This document shows positions 1 through 8,920 of a stretch of 24,510 bases of DNA, one piece after another (position 1 is the first letter of the stretch; every line of letters starts with the position of its first letter). The position numbers and the translations under genes were made by a program. Source of the stretch: a virus; the IMG/VR virus record IMGVR_UViG_3300043425_000574, positions 1-24,510 of that record; one strand, 5' to 3'. The notes beneath the pieces are model-generated. The model did not search any database. It was not told the DNA's origin and worked only from the letters and a program-made list of their open reading frames with translations.

Positions 1-827
1 GTACCGAATACGAAGTGTGAACGCTTACCTACAAAGATTTCAGTTGTGCCTGCAAGACCTGGTGTTTTAACAACCGTCAAGTCAGTACCTGGGATAATTA
101 CCTCATTCATTGCAGCGATAGCCGCAGGTGAGTAATGGAAAAAGTTAAGGTCAACTAAGTTCTTCATCAATTTGTCAAAGTTACCACGTGAAGTAAACGC
201 AATTTTCTCGTCGCTTTCCATGATAGCGTCGGACATGTTAGAGTAACAGCCGTAAAAAATGTCGTAAGCGTTTGAGTTGGTAATCGTAGTGATGTCAGAA
301 GGGTTCAAATCAACACAGCCATTTGCAACGGTCAAGATGGTTTTGAAGCCGTTGAACCATTGAAGGTTGCTTGTGCCCGTTGAGGTGTTACCTTGCCAAA
401 TCAATTTATCCAATTGAACCGCATTTAAGCGCATCAAATAGTCAGTGATTGCTTGCTCGAAAGGAAGTTCTTTATCCTCAGCCATTGCGCCCGGGCGAAG
501 CGCTAATTGCGTCCAGAATCCGTCAAGGTCTTTGTTACAAAAGCCTTTCTTGAAACCGATTGCAACCGTTGTTATTTTGCGATCAGAAAAGACCGTGTCG
601 CCTTGGTCAGTCATTTCGCAGTCAGCTGCCTGATAAATTACTTCGTCGTTGAGCAATTTAATATCTTGCGAACCTTTAACACCCTCTTGAGTGCGGATGT
701 AGTTCAATGTTACCGCTTCGCTTACTGAGCGTGTAACGAGTTCAGCTTGTTGGTCGTCAACGTAAGCCGTTAAGTCTGATACGTCGTAATCAAACTTAGA
801 TTTAATGATGGATTTTAAAGAAGCCAT
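1..827 (-). CDS. Major capsid protein, C-terminus cut by window edge
   Basis: The reading frame opens with MASLKSIIKSKFDYDVSDL and stays open for 275 codons to the left edge. I read it as the phage major capsid protein, which forms the icosahedral shell. The call rests on three things: position directly after a protease and a scaffold-like gene; an N-terminus followed by an acidic alpha/beta body; and general resemblance to capsid proteins of Bacteroidota phages (for example the stretch KKGFCNKDLDGFWTQLALRPG). The start ATG at 827 is preceded by an A-rich leader, as expected where Shine-Dalgarno sequences are not used. The gap to the scaffold gene is 27 nt, so they are probably co-transcribed. 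The HK97 fold is inferred from context, not seen. The C-terminal part lies outside the window. Confidence 0.75.
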   Translation of the reverse strand, partial: MASLKSIIKSKFDYDVSDLTAYVDDQQAELVTRSVSEAVTLNYIRTQEGVKGSQDIKLLNDEVIYQAADCEMTDQGDTVFSDRKITTVAIGFKKGFCNKDLDGFWTQLALRPGAMAEDKELPFEQAITDYLMRLNAVQLDKLIWQGNTSTGTSNLQWFNGFKTILTVANGCVDLNPSDITTITNSNAYDIFYGCYSNMSDAIMESDEKIAFTSRGNFDKLMKNLVDLNFFHYSPAAIAAMNEVIIPGTDLTVVKTPGLAGTTEIFVGKRSHFVFG

Positions 828-854
828 TTTTGTTTGTTTTTTGGGGTTTAAAAA

Positions 855-1676
855 TTATTTACGTTCTTGTTTTGCGGCATCAAGTAGCCTTTTTTGTTGA
901 GCTGTAAACTTGCTCTCTTCACGTGTGATGCGTTGCGTTTCGCTGCCTTTATCAGATGGCTTGCTTGCAAGTGCATTGAAGCGAGTTGTAAGAGTGCTCA
1001 ACTCCTCTTTCAATGTTCCGTTTTCAGCGCTCATCAACTCAACAACGCTTTGCAATTCCTTGGCGGCTGCAAAAAGGTTTGAGTTAGTCGCTTTAAGCTC
1101 TTCAATGGCCGCGCTCATTTGCTCATCAGAGCTTTGAGCTTGTGCCCCTGTCGATGCCTCTAGGAACATTTGTACTACTCCGTTAGCGTCAACCAAGAAA
1201 CGACGGCCGTTTGCGTCTTGGTATTCACCTGCGGATATTGTGTAAACATCGGTTGTTTCGCTGTATGTATAAGAATAGGTAAGTTTGGTGCCGACCTCGA
1301 TGCTTTCTTGGTCTACCTTCATGGACCACATTGACACCTGTGAAATCTCCGCGAAATGCTCAACTGCTTTTTTGCTGAATACCTCAGAGCCTTCGGCGTT
1401 TTCGTCTGCGCTTTGGCTAACCGCTTCAATGATTTCAATGACAACGCCGTCAGCATCTAATACAATGCTCATGTTATCCATTTCTACAAGCACGTGCGTT
1501 CCCTCGGGTGCAGGTACTTCATTCTCGCCATCAACAACAAAAACAGGTGTGCCAACCGTTAGGTCGCCTTCCCATTTTAGCAATGTGCCATCCTCTAGGG
1601 TGGTCTCAAAAAATTTGCCAATCATTTTAGTGATGGTGGCAAATAATGCTTTGATTTTTTCAAATTTCTCTTTCAT
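855..1676 (-). CDS. Capsid scaffold-like protein with duplicated beta module and C-terminal coiled coil
   Basis: 273 residues between the protease and the capsid gene, the usual place of a scaffolding protein, which helps the capsid assemble and is then removed by the protease. The N-terminal 175 residues hold two copies of a short beta-rich module: one around residues 25-85 (EDGTLLKWEGDLTVGTPV ... DADGVVIEIIEA) and one around 120-175 (EVGTKLTYSYTY ... VDANGVVQMFLEA). The second half (about 185-245) is a predicted coiled coil, with heptad-like EELKATNSNLFAAAKELQSV, and the tail is basic (AQQKRLLDAAKQERK). Similar G-rich repeat plus coiled-coil proteins precede capsid genes in other Bacteroidota phages. 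The function is inferred from position and architecture. The 7-nt gap to the protease suggests translational coupling. Confidence 0.6.
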   Translation of the reverse strand: MKEKFEKIKALFATITKMIGKFFETTLEDGTLLKWEGDLTVGTPVFVVDGENEVPAPEGTHVLVEMDNMSIVLDADGVVIEIIEAVSQSADENAEGSEVFSKKAVEHFAEISQVSMWSMKVDQESIEVGTKLTYSYTYSETTDVYTISAGEYQDANGRRFLVDANGVVQMFLEASTGAQAQSSDEQMSAAIEELKATNSNLFAAAKELQSVVELMSAENGTLKEELSTLTTRFNALASKPSDKGSETQRITREESKFTAQQKRLLDAAKQERK

Positions 1677-1683
1677 ATACTTT

Positions 1684-2313
1684 CTATTTACCTATTGTGC
1701 TAAGCTGTTTTACAATTTGCTCTAAGCTGCTGATAAACGCATCTATTTCGGTTTCATGGTTGCTGAATCCATCCGACGTTTTACCGCTGTCATATAGGGC
1801 AAAAACGCCCTCAATTGAGAAGCCTTTGAACTCACCATCTTTAGCGCGCTGATAAACATCTGCATCAGTGATTTTGTAGCTGCAAATGACCGTGCCGTCG
1901 GTCTCATCTTTGAACCTCTCGGGAGCCGTGAAACCCTTTGCCTCGTCGATAGTGTACAGCATGGTCATAAAAATACCCTCAACAACCTGCTTGCCGTCGT
2001 GCTCTATGTTTACGTTGTTGAAATTGCCACGGCGGGCGTAATCAAAGACAATATCTTTAATCGCTTGCTTTCCAAATTGCACGTAATACTCCTCTTTGGT
2101 CTTTGAATCGTAGCGATAAATTGGCGTGTCGGCTGCTATCATTACACCTGTAATGCTTTGCTCATCGTCGTTAAACTGATAGTGTTGTTTTGCGCTGAAC
2201 GTTTCGAACTGCTTTTCATGCGCAGGCGACTTGACAAGGCTGTTGAATGATACCGTTGTTTCGGGGTCGTTTAGGTCGATGCCTATGTCGTAAAGTGGTA
2301 GGTCTCTTTTCAT
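1684..2313 (-). CDS. Prohead serine protease, XkdF-like
   Basis: 209 residues. I read it as the prohead maturation protease that cuts scaffold and capsid proteins during head assembly. Candidate catalytic residues are visible: His105 in NVNIEHDG and Ser166 in GEFKGFSIEGVF, the H and S arrangement typical of the XkdF/S80 and related U9-type prohead proteases. The N-terminal SFNSLVKSPAHEKQF and VMIAADTPIYRYD also fit XkdF-like proteins. The length (about 200 residues) is normal. It lies directly before the scaffold and capsid genes. A 94-nt gap with a strong inverted repeat separates it from the tape measure gene, so its expression could be set separately from the tail genes. Confidence 0.75.
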   Translation of the reverse strand: MKRDLPLYDIGIDLNDPETTVSFNSLVKSPAHEKQFETFSAKQHYQFNDDEQSITGVMIAADTPIYRYDSKTKEEYYVQFGKQAIKDIVFDYARRGNFNNVNIEHDGKQVVEGIFMTMLYTIDEAKGFTAPERFKDETDGTVICSYKITDADVYQRAKDGEFKGFSIEGVFALYDSGKTSDGFSNHETEIDAFISSLEQIVKQLSTIGK

Positions 2314-2343
2314 ACTTATTGTGCTTTATTGTTGTTAAGGTCG

Positions 2344-2381
2344 GTTACAATGCTGTTTTAATCCAGGTATTGTAACAGCAT
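2344..2381. repeat. Interlocked inverted repeats between tape measure and protease genes
   Basis: Two perfect 8-bp inverted repeats are interleaved. GTTACAAT at 2344-2351 pairs with ATTGTAAC at 2369-2376, and ATGCTGTT at 2350-2357 pairs with AACAGCAT at 2374-2381. The order (arm 1, arm 2, arm 1', arm 2') is that of an H-type pseudoknot or of two mutually exclusive hairpins. On the plus strand a T-rich stretch follows (2386-2395), but no plus-strand gene is seen. On the minus strand no T-run follows, so it is not a clear terminator for the tape measure gene. Confidence 0.6.
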
Positions 2382-2407
2382 AAAGTTTTTATTTTAGTTT
2401 GCTGTTG

Positions 2408-4915
2408 TTATCCGAACATTGATTTAGCCTCTTGCACAGCCACTTTGTTGGCCACCTCGTTAAAGTCATTGACCTCGAGCACAACCACAGGCGTAACCAT
2501 TGGCGTGGTTTGTGTATTGGTTTGGGTGTTGGTTGTTGTTGTTTGGGTATTGGTGCCAACGCTAAAGCTAGACGCGCCCGCTCCGACGCCGCCTGATAAG
2601 TTCGGCATTTGAGGCATTGAGCCGCCTTGATATTGTTGAGCTGCCACGGCTGCCGCTTGGGTTACTCCTAATACCGCCGCAAATCCACTGAATGGCTGCC
2701 CGAATGTTGCGGGAGAAGTTGCCACCGCTTTGACGATTGCGCTTGCTGTGTCCATTGCGATTTGAGCAATACGCAGCGCCTTGTCTCGTTGGAACTGCGA
2801 GCGCTTAATTTTGTCTTCCTCTTGAAATGCGCGTAAATCGGTTTGGTATTTAAGGCGTGCGTACTTGTCATTAATAGCTTGCTTTTGTTGCTCAGTCAAT
2901 CCTTGGCGCGATAGCTCATTTTCTTGCTGTTGAGCAAGTACAGCGTTTTGTTGCTCGGCTGTTTGCTTAATGTCATTCAATCGGTTTTCTTCAGCGACTT
3001 TAACAAGGTCATTTAATGCGCCTAATTGGTCGAGCGCTTTTTGCGCGATGTCGAGCATGTTTTGAATCGACGCGAGTTTTTCCTCTAGAGTCTTTTTATC
3101 TTGTGCTTTTATAGCTTCGTTCTTTTTCTTATTGATTTCCTCAACCTTTTTTGCATGCTGCGCCTCAAGCACCTCGATGCCTTTTTTGTGCTCGTCTTCC
3201 GTTAGTATTTTATCCTTTAATGCCTTGTCAAGTGCCTTTCGTTCTTCAGCTTGCGCGTCTTCGAAGTTGCGTAGCTCTAATTGGTATTCGTCCATTATTA
3301 ATTTCTCGTATTGAGCCACTAAGGCAAGGCGTTCTTTTTCCGTTTCTTCAGTTTCTTTGAGCTTTTTATCATCGGCCTCTTTTTGCTTGGCGTAGGCTTC
3401 ATTTTGATATTTTAAATTAAGGTCGTTCTCGGCATTCATTCGAGCAATTTGCAGCGTTTTAACCTGTTCGGATTGCGCGCCGTGGTGCTTAGTGGCCAAG
3501 GCGATTTCTGCGGTGTATTTATCTTGAATAGCTTTGAACTCCTTTTCTTCTGATGTCATGGTAAGCGTTTGCGCATCGGCCAAGAAGCCTTTGATTTGCG
3601 CAAGTTCTTCGTCGCGTTTCTTTTTACGCTCACTTGCACGATCATTAGCCTTTTTAACTGCCTCGGCATTGGTTACCTCAATAGCATTGGCGTTATCAGT
3701 GTTTGCTTTATGCTGGTCTTTAATGTCTTTATTACCTTCGCTGATTTGCTTTTTCAAGTCCTTTGCGCGCTTGCTGTCGGCATCACCTAATTTAATCAGT
3801 AGGTCAAGTTCTGCTCTGTAAGCGTCTTGCTTTACTTTGAGCTCCGCTAGGATGGCCCGACCTGTTTTAAGCATCTCAGTGCGTTTCTTTTGCTCGAGCG
3901 CTGTTGTGTCTTTTCCTGCCGCTTTGGCCATATTTATTTCATGGTCGTAACGCGCGCCGATTTTATCCTGTTGACGTTGTAGCTCTTTGATATTCAAGTC
4001 GGCTTCTTTCTTAGCGTGAGCGCTGCGAGCCTGAGCGTTACGCTTGGCTTTCTTTTCAGTTGCTGAATCCACAACTCCGAAATATTCCATCGCCTTACCG
4101 ATGCCCCAAAATATGCCTGAGATTGGTTTTAAGATGGCGCCAAGAACACCGCCTGCATTTGCGAGCTGTTGAAATTTTTGGTAAACCATTTGCCCGAACT
4201 TGACAATTTTGTCAAAGTTTGTAATTAACAAACCAACGCCCACAACTAGCGCGCCGATGCCTGTGGACAACATGGCAATGCGAAGTATTTTCATGGCGCC
4301 CGTTGATTGCCCTACTGCGATTGTGTAAAGCCTTTCCCAAGCTGTCCGTAATTGCAAGCCGAGCACGCTCTCTTTGTTGAGTGCCACAGCGATGGTATTT
4401 ATTGAGTTGGCTACTCCCTGCACAGCTTGCAGCTTTACCATTGTTTTCATGAGGTTCTCATTTTCCACACCCGTTAAGGCAATAGCGCTTTGAACGCCCT
4501 CAAAAACGGCTACACCCGTTTGCACACCTTGAACTGCTGTGTCGAGACCAACAAAATCAGAGCTCAAAGCCTTAGTTTGGCTCTTTACATCACCCATTCT
4601 ATCGGTAAGAGCACCCGCTGCCTTAATGGCGCTTTGGCCAATTGGCGAGCTATCCCCTGCGGCCAAGGCAATAGATTGGTATTCGCGTACCACCTTGCCG
4701 AGTTGACGCATGGAAAGGCCGCCCGCCTCTACCTTTTTGTTAAGTGCATCAAGCTGTTGGGCAAAATCATCGTTTGCCTTGCTGTCGGATAGGTTCGTTT
4801 GCGTCTTATCTACATCCTTATTGAGATTGTTTAAAGCCTTATCAAATGAATTGATGTCGTTTATCGTGTTTCCCGTGTCCACTCGGACCGTGTAAACTGC
4901 TTGCTTGTCTGCCAT
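2408..4915 (-). CDS. Tail tape measure protein
   Basis: 835 residues, the longest tail gene here. It sets tail length and helps DNA entry. Seen in sequence: an alpha-helical N-terminus with Q/K/D-rich segments; a hydrophobic segment at about 211-234 (LRIAMLSTGIGALVVGVGLL), typical of tape measure proteins; a long charged coiled coil from about 285 to 690 rich in K/E/A/Q; a Gly/Ala-rich region near 735-775; a Thr/Asn/Gln linker near 783-800; and a short C-terminal domain. By the usual relation of tape measure length to tail length, this predicts a fairly short siphovirus tail. The stop overlaps nothing downstream. Its ATG at 4915 overlaps the stop of the preceding tail gene, so the two are translationally coupled. 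Confidence 0.85.
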   Translation of the reverse strand: MADKQAVYTVRVDTGNTINDINSFDKALNNLNKDVDKTQTNLSDSKANDDFAQQLDALNKKVEAGGLSMRQLGKVVREYQSIALAAGDSSPIGQSAIKAAGALTDRMGDVKSQTKALSSDFVGLDTAVQGVQTGVAVFEGVQSAIALTGVENENLMKTMVKLQAVQGVANSINTIAVALNKESVLGLQLRTAWERLYTIAVGQSTGAMKILRIAMLSTGIGALVVGVGLLITNFDKIVKFGQMVYQKFQQLANAGGVLGAILKPISGIFWGIGKAMEYFGVVDSATEKKAKRNAQARSAHAKKEADLNIKELQRQQDKIGARYDHEINMAKAAGKDTTALEQKKRTEMLKTGRAILAELKVKQDAYRAELDLLIKLGDADSKRAKDLKKQISEGNKDIKDQHKANTDNANAIEVTNAEAVKKANDRASERKKKRDEELAQIKGFLADAQTLTMTSEEKEFKAIQDKYTAEIALATKHHGAQSEQVKTLQIARMNAENDLNLKYQNEAYAKQKEADDKKLKETEETEKERLALVAQYEKLIMDEYQLELRNFEDAQAEERKALDKALKDKILTEDEHKKGIEVLEAQHAKKVEEINKKKNEAIKAQDKKTLEEKLASIQNMLDIAQKALDQLGALNDLVKVAEENRLNDIKQTAEQQNAVLAQQQENELSRQGLTEQQKQAINDKYARLKYQTDLRAFQEEDKIKRSQFQRDKALRIAQIAMDTASAIVKAVATSPATFGQPFSGFAAVLGVTQAAAVAAQQYQGGSMPQMPNLSGGVGAGASSFSVGTNTQTTTTNTQTNTQTTPMVTPVVVLEVNDFNEVANKVAVQEAKSMFG

Positions 4916-7188
4916 TATCCTATGTATTTGAGTAATTCTGTTTTTGTTGAGTTGTCATTTGTTGGATTGTAGTCCTGTATCTTTTGAAGGCGATAAATAA
5001 CGCCGTCAATATTGAGTAAATAGCGGAAATCTAGCGCGTAAATATCCGCTTCATTCCATCGCATTGAGCATTTTACAAGCCTGCCGTAACGCGAAACAAG
5101 TTCTTTAATGAATTGCTCATGATATTGGTATAGGTTAGATTGCGGCAACGTAGCACCTGCCCAATAAACTACCTCGGGAACTCCAAAATTATCGTCAAAC
5201 GTAGGTTCGTCGATGTCATCTAAATGACCAACATAAGGGTAGTAATGAAAGTGGTGACTACTGCCATTCTCATCGCTTATCTTAAAGTGTTTTTCACGAA
5301 GTTTGCCGACTTGCACAATAAAAGGCTTGCCCTTGTAGGGCTGCACGGTTGTAACGCCGAACTCATCCGTTTTGGCTGAAAATAAGCGCGGTACAATTAG
5401 CCCAGTGAAGCTCGTTTCGTTTTGCGGAATGTCAGCAAGCGGCACTTGTTGAAATGGCAATAGGTATTTGGTTTCGCTGTTGACTAACTGCGCTTCATTG
5501 ATGAGCTCAAAAGCGCCGTATTGGCCGCCTTGCTCATCTTTGTATTTTTGATTGTAGAAATCAGATGAAGGCGCAAAATTGAACAAGTAACGTTTTGACG
5601 CGAAGTTGACTGATGGCACGATTTCAACTTGCTCTTTTTCGTCGAGCTTGGCCGTTACCTTTATCGCCTCATTGCTTGGCTTGTAGTAATCGGTAAACGG
5701 CTCAATCATGAGCTTAGTTGGCTCGAACTTATCAGGCGATACCAATAAATTATACATTTTACAAAGGCCATTGAAGAACTCGGCACCCGTCAAGTCAGGA
5801 AGCAAAGCGGATAAGTAGACGGTGCTGCCTGCTGTGAGCTCGGCGGCTTGCTTTTCAAAGTTTACTTGAGTGTCATTGCTCGAGACACTTACATTGTAAT
5901 TAATGCTTTGCCCCGAGTAGCCCGCGAGGTCCATGCCTGTAAACGCCATGACAAGGCGAAGCGATACCCTTATTTCGTCGTTTATTTCTACATTGAATTG
6001 ACGCGCGTAATCGAAATTAATTGTAAATGATTGACTTAGTGCCGTCGATGTAATAGGACCCGTATAAACGTCCTCAATAGCCAACACAGCGTTATTCTTG
6101 TAGATGACTGCGCGCAGCGTGTAAGTGCCATTTATGCTAGTTATTGTAGCGCCCCCTAAATCAAAATCAACATCCAAAGTGTGGCGGCCAAAGTAGTGGA
6201 AATTGAACAAGCCGCGAACCGCCGCGCGAAATAATGCGGGTACCTCACCGACCATTTGTGATCGCAAATCCTGCACCACAAAAATATCAATCGCATCGGC
6301 AAAAGTAGCTGTGCCAAATGAAGGCAAATAGTTTTCAGTGCCGTTATCAAATACAAGTACAACCGTGCCCGCTTGCTGCGCCTCAATAATGTAACTGCCC
6401 GCTGTTATCTCAACATTGAGCGCGCTATCATTCAAGGCCTGCGCTGGGGTGATTGCTGGCTTTTGCCCACCCTGATAAGCCAATGCCCTGCGTTTAAAGA
6501 ACGCGCTTTCTAAAAATTCGCTATCCCATGTAAGGCCCGCTTTTATGAATAGCTTTTGCAGGATGCCGTATAAAAATACTTGTAAAGGGATTTGGTCGAT
6601 GTCAAATTTCTCGGGTTGGTTGCGTGGGAATCCGTAATCTATAAGGCCATAATAGTAGCCGATGCCCTCCCAATCGCCGCCCGTGTTTATTGGTGTGGTT
6701 ACCCCGTTTATGTAGTTGTAACCTGCCCATGTCTCCGTGACTCGAGCCAACACCAAAGGGTGGTCGAACTCCGAAAAATAGAGCTCATTTACTTTGATTT
6801 GCTGTAAGCGTGAAATGTAGTCGATAACTTCGCTAACTAGCGACACCTCAAATGTCCAAAAGCCGCCGTTTCGTTTGCATGAAAGTAGCTGAGCTGTGCC
6901 GTTGAATTGCAGCAAGCCTTTTTGGTACACCTGTGCAGGCGCTTTAATTGTAGGGTCAAAATCAATGAGCGTGCTTTGTTGCCCATTTGGGTCGGCCGCC
7001 GAGGTCATTTGAAAGATGCTGTTAAAAAGAGCCTGATTTATTGCCGTGCCGGGCAGGGTTATGGTTTTGGAGCTCGCACCACTACGCTTTGATAAGTCGG
7101 CTAGTTCTGTAACGCTAAAGGAAAAAGGAAACGTCGGCCGCTCCGCTAATTGGACAAGCTGTCCATTTATGTAGAGTTCGGTATCCAT
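4915..7188 (-). CDS. Large tail protein, probable distal tail or tail-tip component
   Basis: 757 residues, beta-rich. It begins with MDTELYINGQLVQLAERPTF, followed by FPFSFSVTELADLSKRSGASSKTITLPGT, an N-terminal style seen in tail proteins of Bacteroidota siphoviruses and reminiscent of distal-tail proteins. A central part (about 440-520) includes LPDLTGAEFFNGLCKMYNLLV, similar to baseplate-hub or tail-associated proteins that bridge tail tube and tip. No peptidase motif was recognised. It lies between a second tail-like gene and the tape measure gene, with 1-nt overlaps on both sides (7188 and 4915). A tail role is well supported by position. The exact subunit is uncertain, because here it comes before the tape measure gene in transcription order, whereas distal-tail proteins normally come after it. 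Confidence 0.6.
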   Translation of the reverse strand: MDTELYINGQLVQLAERPTFPFSFSVTELADLSKRSGASSKTITLPGTAINQALFNSIFQMTSAADPNGQQSTLIDFDPTIKAPAQVYQKGLLQFNGTAQLLSCKRNGGFWTFEVSLVSEVIDYISRLQQIKVNELYFSEFDHPLVLARVTETWAGYNYINGVTTPINTGGDWEGIGYYYGLIDYGFPRNQPEKFDIDQIPLQVFLYGILQKLFIKAGLTWDSEFLESAFFKRRALAYQGGQKPAITPAQALNDSALNVEITAGSYIIEAQQAGTVVLVFDNGTENYLPSFGTATFADAIDIFVVQDLRSQMVGEVPALFRAAVRGLFNFHYFGRHTLDVDFDLGGATITSINGTYTLRAVIYKNNAVLAIEDVYTGPITSTALSQSFTINFDYARQFNVEINDEIRVSLRLVMAFTGMDLAGYSGQSINYNVSVSSNDTQVNFEKQAAELTAGSTVYLSALLPDLTGAEFFNGLCKMYNLLVSPDKFEPTKLMIEPFTDYYKPSNEAIKVTAKLDEKEQVEIVPSVNFASKRYLFNFAPSSDFYNQKYKDEQGGQYGAFELINEAQLVNSETKYLLPFQQVPLADIPQNETSFTGLIVPRLFSAKTDEFGVTTVQPYKGKPFIVQVGKLREKHFKISDENGSSHHFHYYPYVGHLDDIDEPTFDDNFGVPEVVYWAGATLPQSNLYQYHEQFIKELVSRYGRLVKCSMRWNEADIYALDFRYLLNIDGVIYRLQKIQDYNPTNDNSTKTELLKYIG

Positions 7189-8393
7189 TAGTTCAATTGG
7201 CTTTGATAAGTGTAAGTGCGCTCGAGTGTTACTTGCTCTTGAATCAATCCGTTTCGTTTACGCGTTTTGAGTTGATAGCTTGTATTGGTTACTTTGACGG
7301 GTTCAAATCCGCTTTCGGTTTCAAGGTAAACCTTTGGGCTTTCAAATAATGAAGCAACTAACCATTGTTGCACCTCGGGCGCTATCCAGTCGCTATTGAG
7401 TACCATTTGCCCCACTGATTGTTTGGATGCCGTTACTTGTTGCCCTTGATAAAGTGGGTACACGTGTCCTTGCTCAATCCACGCGCCTTTGTTTCTTTCG
7501 TAGTCTTGAGCCGTAATTTCAGCGCTTTCTACGCTATCCATTTCAAAGCTGAAAGAATCCCACACGCCAAACTTATTGAGCCAATGCAGGCGTCTAATCG
7601 GGTACCGCTTGCAGTCGAAATCTAGCCAAAAGGCAAACTCCTCACTAAAGCCCGTATTTGTTCCTGTGCCTAAGCCCTGTGCTTGCACCGTGTAGTAAGC
7701 CGAGTTTTCAAAATCAGGCGTTGTGATGGTGGTATTTGCCACAATTGTAGCAGGTGAGCAGTCGATGACAACCAGCTCATTTGTAATTATGTTGATTGTA
7801 TCAGTTGCCACAACACTATTTGCAAGGTCATAAAGCGTAAATACAAAGTCAATGTTTTTGGCTAAGGAAAGCACCCCTAAAAACGCTCTTTGGTCTAGCC
7901 CTACAAATGCCTTTTTGCTGCGCGGCCAATAGGTCAAGAAATCAGCTGTATTCGGAAATGCCGTAAACGGGTTGCTTCGCGATGCGTCGTAAAGGCGATA
8001 TTCCCAATTGATGAAATCAACATGCGTAAGCGCTGCGTTTATTGCTGTGTAGTTCAGCGAGTTTGCGACATCTCTAAGCTCTGGAGGTGTGCCGTATTTC
8101 TCAAATACCTCAATGTATACCTTTGCAAATGCGTTCACGTAATTGGTAATCAATGCGCCGTTAGTTATCAAGTCAGAACTTAAATAGCTGCGCAATACAC
8201 CCTCGGCATTAAACTTACCGCTATCGGTTGTCTCTAAAAATGTTTCATGCGTCGAATGATACACGCTGTTGATGTAGAGCTTAACAATGAAGCTAAAATT
8301 AGGCTGTGCGGCTTCCGTGCTGCTAAATGCCCATTCGTAAGGATTGCACCCGGGCGCTACTCGCTGCGGGCTTTTCGTTAATGTTATTGCCAT
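7188..8393 (-). CDS. Tail structural protein of unknown exact role
   Basis: 401 residues, beta-rich, with no transmembrane segment. It opens with MAITLTKSPQRVAPGCNPYEW and ends with a segment rich in aromatic and polar residues (KTRKRNGLIQEQVTLERTYTYQ), a C-terminal style also seen in tail proteins of other Bacteroidota phages. It overlaps the upstream gene by 10 nt (8384-8393) and shares its last base with the downstream tail gene start (7188), so it is part of the tail operon. A major tail (tube) protein or a tail-tip component are both possible; a tube protein is usually shorter. The family was not identified. Confidence 0.55.
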   Translation of the reverse strand: MAITLTKSPQRVAPGCNPYEWAFSSTEAAQPNFSFIVKLYINSVYHSTHETFLETTDSGKFNAEGVLRSYLSSDLITNGALITNYVNAFAKVYIEVFEKYGTPPELRDVANSLNYTAINAALTHVDFINWEYRLYDASRSNPFTAFPNTADFLTYWPRSKKAFVGLDQRAFLGVLSLAKNIDFVFTLYDLANSVVATDTINIITNELVVIDCSPATIVANTTITTPDFENSAYYTVQAQGLGTGTNTGFSEEFAFWLDFDCKRYPIRRLHWLNKFGVWDSFSFEMDSVESAEITAQDYERNKGAWIEQGHVYPLYQGQQVTASKQSVGQMVLNSDWIAPEVQQWLVASLFESPKVYLETESGFEPVKVTNTSYQLKTRKRNGLIQEQVTLERTYTYQSQLN

Positions 8394-8920
8394 GTATTTG
8401 TGTTTCGTTCAAATTTAACGTCGAATTGTAAGCCTGTAAGCGCGGTAAGGTCATCGCCTATGCTATTCAGCAGCTCATCAGTAAAAACCATTTCAGTAAT
8501 GCGCTTCGCCTGTAAGCCGTGTCGCTTTATGCTGTAAGCTGTTGCGTATGCTTGGCGCATGTCGCCACCTTTCCACCCTTGAATAGCTTTCGCCATTGTG
8601 GAGCTCACGCCAGCATAACGAAAGGAATAAGGCGAGCCGCTCATCTGAGGCCTGCGATACGTGTAGCCCTCTTTTGTAGGCAAGGCATTGACACCCTCAT
8701 CAACAAAATTATAGTAGCTATCGGCTTGGATTTGAAAAGACAATACGCCCGTCGGGAAGTAGGCAACCGATTGAGCGAGCGCACCTGAGTTGCTTGCTTT
8801 GGCTAGTATGGCCTCGCGCAGCTGTTGCGTTACGTTATTGGCGATTCCGAGTATCAGGGCTTCATACTCACTTTGTGGAGCTGCGTTGCCTGTTATACCT
8901 AAATCGCTAAGATTGACCAT
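8384..8920 (-). CDS. Head-tail joining or tail completion-like protein
   Basis: 178 residues, mixed alpha/beta. Features such as ALILGIANNVTQQLREAI at the start, the central FQIQADSYYNFVDEGVNALPT, and the basic helix MRQAYATAYSIKRHGLQAKRITEMVF recall HK97 gp10-like or tail-completion proteins, which are about this long and sit near the tail assembly genes. DEGVN followed by a YTYRRPQMSGSPY loop is typical of gp10-type proteins in Bacteroidota phages. It overlaps the frameshift-extended chaperone frame by 14 nt (8907-8920) and the following tail gene by 10 nt. The call is by resemblance and context only. Confidence 0.5.
   Translation of the reverse strand: MVNLSDLGITGNAAPQSEYEALILGIANNVTQQLREAILAKASNSGALAQSVAYFPTGVLSFQIQADSYYNFVDEGVNALPTKEGYTYRRPQMSGSPYSFRYAGVSSTMAKAIQGWKGGDMRQAYATAYSIKRHGLQAKRITEMVFTDELLNSIGDDLTALTGLQFDVKFERNTNTWQ

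Noticed and set aside
2344-2395. Plus-strand terminator after the inverted repeat
   Set aside because: A T-rich stretch follows the repeat on the plus strand, but no plus-strand gene or promoter is seen, so a terminator role there is not supported.
2668-2871. 67-residue minus-strand frame within the tape measure gene
   Set aside because: It lies wholly inside the tape measure gene in another frame, with unusual composition and no start signal.
6156-6386. 76-residue minus-strand frame within the large tail gene
   Set aside because: It is an out-of-frame shadow of the 757-residue tail gene with no independent support.
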